Source: CAJBLF01 sp964495825
Lineage (GTDB): Bacteria > Patescibacteriota > Gracilibacteria > Absconditabacterales > Absconditicoccaceae
Assembly (NCBI GenBank): GCA_964495825.1
Contig: CAZBWI010000045.1
Span: 1 to 11,591, forward strand
Direction of reading: 5' to 3'
Length of the DNA: 11,591 nt
Below the pieces are notes generated by a model that made no database searches, had not been told where the DNA came from, and saw nothing but the letters and a program-made list of their open reading frames with translations. The first letter of the stretch is position 1. The number at the start of each line of letters is the position of its first letter. Below are positions 7,638-11,591 of the stretch, one piece after another. A program made the position numbers and the translations under genes.

Positions 7638-8459
7638 ATGGCCAAACAAAAAAAGAAAGCTCCAGGCAGACCAAAAAAAGAATTTGTTTCCAGAAAACCT
7701 AAAACCAAGATCAAAGTATGACCATGAAGACCAAGAAAAGATAAAAAAGATAGAATACAATATCCTGTAGACAATATTTCACCAGAAATCGTTTCATCTG
7801 TAGCTAGATCGGTCGAAGACTCCAAAAAGAAGGATTTGATTATTCTTATTTTATTCCTCTTATCTTTTATATTGTTTATTGTTTCTTTATATTTTACATT
7901 TATGAGAGACAAAAAGGTAGATCAACTTTCACAGGAAGATATCGCACAGATTACGAATATAGCAACATGAAATATTGATTACAACATGCTTGATGCTGAA
8001 GTAAAAGAATGACCTACAACCCCCCTAAATACTCCTGATACCATCAAGCCGACGATACAGAATCTCACTACAGAACAACAGTTAATAGTAGATTTTTATC
8101 AAGCAGTGAATGATATAGATATGACAACTCTCTATCATTTGACTGATGCACGTCTGGAAGAGTCCAACGTCTTCAAAACCTATTATAGTAGAAGATGGTT
8201 ATCTAATTTTTCTAACATGCTTCTTGCACCAAAAATTGTCGTAAGTAATATCGAGGAGAAAGTCATTACCGATAATCCAAATATCAAGAACTTCACCTAT
8301 ACATTAGAATACACGCTTGCCAATACGCAGCAGAAATTCACAGAAGAACGATCCACGGTACTCGTCAAAAAAGGCGATAATCGGAGAATAGGTAAACTGA
8401 TGTGTGAGACCAAAGGATGTTCCACGATGCCATTTTTCAATCCAGAGAAATATAAATAA
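7638..8459 (+). CDS. Membrane protein with cytoplasmic AT-hook-like tail
   Basis: A 273-residue protein of unrecognised family, read with four UGA = Gly codons. Residues 1-66 are very basic and carry two AT-hook-like cores, PGRPKK (9-14) and GPGRPRK (28-34); both glycines of the second are UGA. A single hydrophobic helix follows (67-88), flanked by KKKD and MRDKK, so the basic tail should face the cytoplasm by the positive-inside rule. The remaining ~185 residues would be outside: a polar, Thr/Pro-rich linker, then a compact domain from about residue 147 (LIVDFYQAVNDIDMTTLYHL) that may adopt an NTF2-like fold, ending with CETKGC, which could form a disulfide. AT-hooks bind the minor groove of AT-rich DNA, so a DNA-to-membrane tether is a reasonable inference, not a demonstrated function. 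Confidence 0.8.
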
Positions 8460-8482
8460 ACCAAAGCTTCGCGACAAAAATA

Positions 8483-8564
8483 GACGAATGCTGCACGACA
8501 AAAAATAGCTCAAAAACAGCTATATTAGTAAATTTTTTGTCATCCGCTTAGGCGGATATTCGTC
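8483..8564. other. Multi-branched inverted-repeat structure after the AT-hook gene
   Basis: Nested inverted repeats: outer GACGAAT (8483-8489) / ATTCGTC (8558-8564), inner GACAAAAAAT (8497-8506) / ATTTTTTGTC (8532-8541), an apical AGCT/AGCT hairpin (8507-8521), and a side hairpin ATCCGC-TTAG-GCGGAT (8542-8557). It lies in the 131-base gap between two same-strand genes. The likely role is termination or processing; a structured RNA or mobile repeat is also possible. Confidence 0.45.
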
Positions 8565-8590
8565 AGTTGTTTATCATTAGTCATGTAGTT

Positions 8591-9547
8591 ATGGAAATAG
8601 CAGATATAGTCTCAGAAGCGAAAAAGGAAATCGAATCTTTTCGTGAAAAAAATCCTGAGGGAGTAGTTATCATCCGATGAGCGACTGCTACGGGAAAGAG
8701 CAAACTTTCTCTTTTACTTGCAGAATATTTTGATACGGAAATTATTTCTGCAGATAGCAGACAGATTTTTCGTTACATGAATATTTGAACGGACAAGGTC
8801 CCTGATGAGATACTCAAGAAGATACCTCATCATCAGATAAATATTGTAGATCCAGATGAGACCTATACTTCTGGTCAACGAAAAAAAGACGTTTACAAGA
8901 TTATTCCTGATATTCTTGCACGTAAAAAACTTCCGATGATTGTCTGAGGTACCTGACTTTATATCGATACGGTTTACAAAAATTTTTCTATGCCGGATGT
9001 TCAGCCTGATATGAAATTGAGAACCGAATTATTCGCCAAAGAGGAAAAGGAACCATGAATCCTTCACAAGGAATTGATGAAATTAGATCCAGAAGAAGCT
9101 GCAAAATTACATCCAAGATCTACGAGATACATCGTCCGTGCATTAGAGATATTTTACAAAAGCGGAAAGAAAAAAACCGATACCTTTATTTCCCAGCCAC
9201 CACAACGACCACTTCTCATGCTCGGATTACGACGCCAAAAAGAAGATACGAACTTAAGAATAAATGCGAGGATCAAAGAGATGTTGAAGTGATGACTCAT
9301 TGAAGAGGTAAAATGATTATTAGCGAAATGATACACCAAACATTTTCAATCTATGCAGTGAATTGGCTACAAGGAAGTGATAGAATTTTTAGAAGGCAAA
9401 TATGATTACGATGAGATGGAAGATCGTATCAAGATAGCTACACACCAATTAGCAAAAAAACAACGTAGTCGATTCCGCCGTTATATAGCTGAAGGCATTC
9501 AAAATCCTAGACCGAATGTGGCTTACAAAGTTTGGAAATTATCATAA
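8591..9547 (+). CDS. miaA: tRNA dimethylallyltransferase
   Basis: MiaA adds a dimethylallyl group to A37 of tRNAs that read U-starting codons, giving i6A. The 318-residue product contains ten UGA = Gly codons, the most in the window, including a tandem UGA-UGA at residues 234-235. Motifs in order: P-loop GATATGKS (30-37, first Gly UGA), EIISADSRQIFRYMNIGTDK, PHHQINIVDPDE, IVGGTGLYID (two UGA), RSTRYIVRALEI, MLKGGLIEEVKGLL, MQGIGYKEVIEFLEG and the C-terminal ATHQLAKKQRSRFRRY. A short N-terminal extension of about 22 residues precedes the P-loop. Several UGA sites are invariant glycines, so this is a functional gene and not a pseudogene. The usual Pro of the P-loop (GPTASGK) is Ala. Confidence 0.96.
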
Positions 9548-9549
9548 AA

Positions 9550-9607
9550 GTCATCACAAATGAAATGCGATCTTAAATTAAGATTACTTCGTTTTGTTTG
9601 CAATGAC
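9550..9607. repeat. Degenerate palindromic repeat between convergent miaA and cca
   Basis: An imperfect inverted repeat running from GTCAT (9550) to ATGAC (9607), centred on the perfect ATCTTAA-A-TTAAGAT. The right half, AGATTACTTCGTTTTG then TTTGCAATGACG, resembles the widespread dispersed bacterial repeat of the type AGATTGCTTCG...GCAATGACG. It fills the gap between two convergent stops and could double as a two-way terminator. The relationship to that repeat class is from memory. Confidence 0.45.
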
Positions 9608-9611
9608 GTTG

Positions 9612-11414
9612 TTATTTTATATGTTTCATCTGGGTTCCTAAAAAACCGTAGATCTCTTTCTTCGTGTTTCTTTTTTTGAGATCGCTCATGACCCACGCGA
9701 GCGTCTTTTTTAGTAAGACTCAGATAGCTGGTCCGGGCTTGAGTTTGAACTGTTTGATGATATCCGAACCGTTGACGGCGAGATGTTTCATCGTAAATTG
9801 TCATTCTTCTTTTTGAAGTTTTTTCAGAATTTTTCTGATTTCGTCTACATCGGAAATATCAGAACTATTTTGTAACGGATTGTATTGACCCAGTCTATCA
9901 GCCATAGCGATATCCAAGATATTCATTGCTCTTTCGTAGCCAGCCTCACTGAAGAAGGTTCTTACTTTTTTCTCTCTTTTCTCTTCTTTAGCAAAAATCA
10001 TTTCTTCTGGGGTGTGATGATGAGCGATATATCGGCTTATTTCGGTAATCTCTTTGTTCGAGAATCCGAGCGCTTTGAAATCCCTTTTTGCATATTCAGG
10101 AGAGCTTCTTCTATGATTCAATGGTCCTGCCAATATTTCTCTTATTTCTTCTTTGCTAAGATGATCTGCATATGCACCAAATTGTTCGACTTTCCCAACA
10201 TCGTGATACAACATCGCTAGTCTTACTAAAGGATTTTTGTTGATCTTCTGTAATTCAAATAAGCAGAGGAGTGTGTGGGTATATACGTCGAACGGATGAT
10301 ATCTGATAGGTTGTTCGATATGTTTTGTTGTATATAATGCCGGGAAGAGATACTCCAATAATTTTGCTTCATCGAGCAATGCAACGAATCCGAACGGATT
10401 ACCTACGGTAAATGCTTTCATAATCTCTTCTTTGATTCTTTCTTTGGCGACATTTTTCACTAATTCATGATTTTTTTTGATACTATTCCATGTCTCTTTG
10501 TCGTAATCAAAAAGACTAATCTTTGCAGCAAATTTCGGTAATTTTTGGCTATTTTCAGCAATTTTGAGTTTTTCATTTAGTACATTTACAAATCTAATCG
10601 CTCTGATAATCCTCAATGCATCTTCATTGAATCTTTTGTCTGGATCGCCGACAGCTTTCAGTCTTTTATTCAGACTATCGTGAATTCACTTATGTGGATC
10701 TATAAGTATTCTTATATATTTACTTGTTTCAATTTTTTTGCTTATAGTAAATACTGTAGCTGACTTCAGCATCGTTTTTAGATGATCATTATTGAACATT
10801 CCTTTATCAAAAAGCTTTGCAATATGTTTATGATCTTGGACGATAAGCAATGCTATGTGTTTGATATAGAGGTATCCATGGTCGTCGAGCCTCTTGAGGA
10901 ATGTTTCATTGTCAGTATATTTGTGGATGTTTTTGGGGTCTATGAATTTCGTGTATTCGGATTTGTAGAGTACATGCGTATAATACATGCAATTGATAGT
11001 AAAATCTCTTCTCTGAGAATCCAAGAGTATATCATTACTCCATTCAATTTCACCCGGGTGTCTAAAATCATCATATTTCCCTTCGGTGCGTAATGGCGTA
11101 AGTTCGTACTTAATACTTCATGAATTTAGTTCCATAACTCTGAGCTCTAAGTCCTTGTTGTTTTGTTGTATAAGTGTCATCGTTCCAAATTTCTCTGTCA
11201 TGAAGTAGGACATTCATTTCTTATCGATGAGTTTATCTAGTTTTTTTGGATCACCGGCCATCGTGAAATCGATATCGGTCGGTTTTTTCTCCAATCCTAA
11301 AAGTGGATCTCTGACACAGCCTCCTACGAGGAATAATTGATGTTGGTCTTTGATTCTTTTTTGCAGCAATGCAATGTGAGTATCGAGATTTTTGAGATAG
11401 TCAAAAAATAACAT
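9612..11414 (-). CDS. cca: CCA-adding enzyme / tRNA nucleotidyltransferase with HD domain
   Basis: Class II nucleotidyltransferase that builds or repairs the 3' CCA end of tRNAs. The 600-residue product uses five UGA = Gly codons. It has the head motif LFLVGGCVRDPLLG (27-40) with catalytic DID (D47, D49), ELTPLRTEGKYDDFRHPGE, RRDFTIN (135-141), then GDPDKRFNEDALRIIRAIRF, an HD domain (HPFDVYTHTL; HD at 404-405 in MLYHDVGKVE), and the C-terminal MKHLAVNGSDI and LKPGPAIGVLL. About 90 extra residues (roughly 146-236) sit between RRDFTIN and the LIDPHKGIHD segment that normally follows after about 20 residues, so the protein is well above the usual 400-480. The upstream leader holds a heptamer repeat and a promoter. 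Confidence 0.95.
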
Positions 11415-11415
11415 G

Positions 11416-11443
11416 AAGAATTGAGAATTAAGAATTAAGAATT
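11416..11443. repeat. Four tandem 7-bp units in the cca leader
   Basis: Four head-to-tail heptamers, AAGAATT, GAGAATT, AAGAATT, AAGAATT, end one base before the cca start codon. Copy number could change by slippage and would alter the distance between the cca promoter and its start codon. No Shine-Dalgarno sequence fits in this space. Confidence 0.7.
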
Positions 11444-11450
11444 GAATATA

Positions 11451-11478
11451 AATATAAACAAAGGTAGTAGCTTTTCAA
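11451..11478 (-). promoter_or_regulatory. Probable cca promoter
   Basis: On the minus strand, -35 TTGAAA (11473-11478), 16-base spacer, -10 TATATT (11451-11456). Transcription would start near 11444, giving a leader of about 30 bases that consists almost entirely of the heptamer repeat. Confidence 0.5.
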
Positions 11479-11494
11479 ATAAAAAAAACCGATT

Positions 11495-11591
11495 TATAAA
11501 TTTCAACTCGAAATGCACAGGTTAAAGAAGATGTAGGGTCGTACTATGGAATACTTCATATGAACATCTATATCATAGTATCTTCCTAGGC
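11495..11591 (-). mobile_element. 3' end of a second, inverted IS30-like copy
   Basis: Exact reverse complement of 45-141 over all 97 bases, running to the edge of the window. The two copies therefore point tail-to-tail with the nine main genes between them. Identity without a single mismatch implies recent transposition of both copies, or that this is an assembled piece that ends inside a repeated element. Confidence 0.75.
11522..11591 (-). CDS. IS30-family transposase, C-terminal fragment (partial, second copy)
   Basis: The last codons of the same transposase as at the left edge, ending in TAA at 11522-11524 and carrying the same UGA = Gly codon in LGY at 11573-11575. The rest of the gene lies to the right of the window. 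Confidence 0.7.

Noticed and set aside
9055..9303. Open frame inside miaA on the plus strand
   Set aside because: Out of frame with the clear MiaA motifs; a shadow of the real gene.
9523..9804. Separate minus-strand gene after cca
   Set aside because: The true continuation of cca through UGA at 9801-9803 gives the expected C-terminal LAVNG and KPGP motifs in another frame.
306..11414. Many genes appear as pseudogenes split by stop codons
   Set aside because: Every interruption is UGA, none is a frameshift or a TAA/TAG, and the sites fall on conserved glycines, so recoding explains them all.
11416..11443. CRISPR array
   Set aside because: The units are only 7 bp with no spacers; no CRISPR repeats or cas genes occur in the window.
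1..11591. tRNA or rRNA genes, or a defence island
   Set aside because: No cloverleaf or rRNA segment was recognised, and the identified genes are housekeeping or envelope functions.

Overview
The window comes from an AT-rich bacterium that reads UGA as glycine (translation table 25). That points to the Patescibacteria/CPR lineages Gracilibacteria (BD1-5) or Absconditabacteria (SR1); I cannot tell these two apart from this sequence. Under the standard code almost every gene looks broken. Read with UGA = Gly, eight of the nine confidently identified complete genes become intact only by reading through in-frame UGA. I count 38 such codons in them, many at near-invariant glycines: the glycine of the GluRS SPTGxxHIGG motif, MiaA VGGTGLY, MoxR QEGTYPLPEAQ and ClpP VYSGMAIYD. 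Every confident gene ends in TAA or TAG.

Layout: (1) 1-141 is the 3' end of an IS30-like insertion sequence. (2) 306-1415 (-) is a MoxR-type AAA+ ATPase with an N-terminal membrane anchor. (3) 1645-2514 (+) is an MscS-type mechanosensitive channel with a clear promoter and terminator. (4) 2597-2824 (-) is a probable small membrane protein. (5) 3036-3881 (+) is Lgt, the lipoprotein diacylglyceryl transferase. (6) 3971-4741 (-) is a membrane-anchored SIMPL/DUF541 protein. (7) 5014-6669 (+) is glutamyl-tRNA synthetase. (8) 6733-7308 (-) is ClpP with an unusual Ser-His-Asn triad. (9) 7638-8459 (+) is a membrane protein whose cytoplasmic tail carries two AT-hook-like motifs. (10) 8591-9547 (+) is MiaA. 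(11) 9612-11414 (-) is a CCA-adding enzyme with an insertion of about 90 residues. (12) 11495-11591 is a second IS30-like end, in inverted orientation and identical to 45-141 over 97 bp.

The genes are mostly single units that alternate in strand, with shared hairpins between convergent pairs, rather than one operon. Two themes recur: tRNA and translation (gltX, miaA, cca) and envelope or protein quality control (mscS, lgt, SIMPL, moxR, clpP). No obvious Shine-Dalgarno sequence precedes most starts, and gltX has a promoter placed as if for a leaderless mRNA. Several intergenic spaces hold palindromic or heptameric repeats.

I found no defence, CRISPR, secondary-metabolite or phage system. The most unusual items are the recoding itself (including in the IS element), the membrane-tethered AT-hook protein, the ClpP triad change, the enlarged CCA enzyme and the membrane-anchored orphan MoxR.
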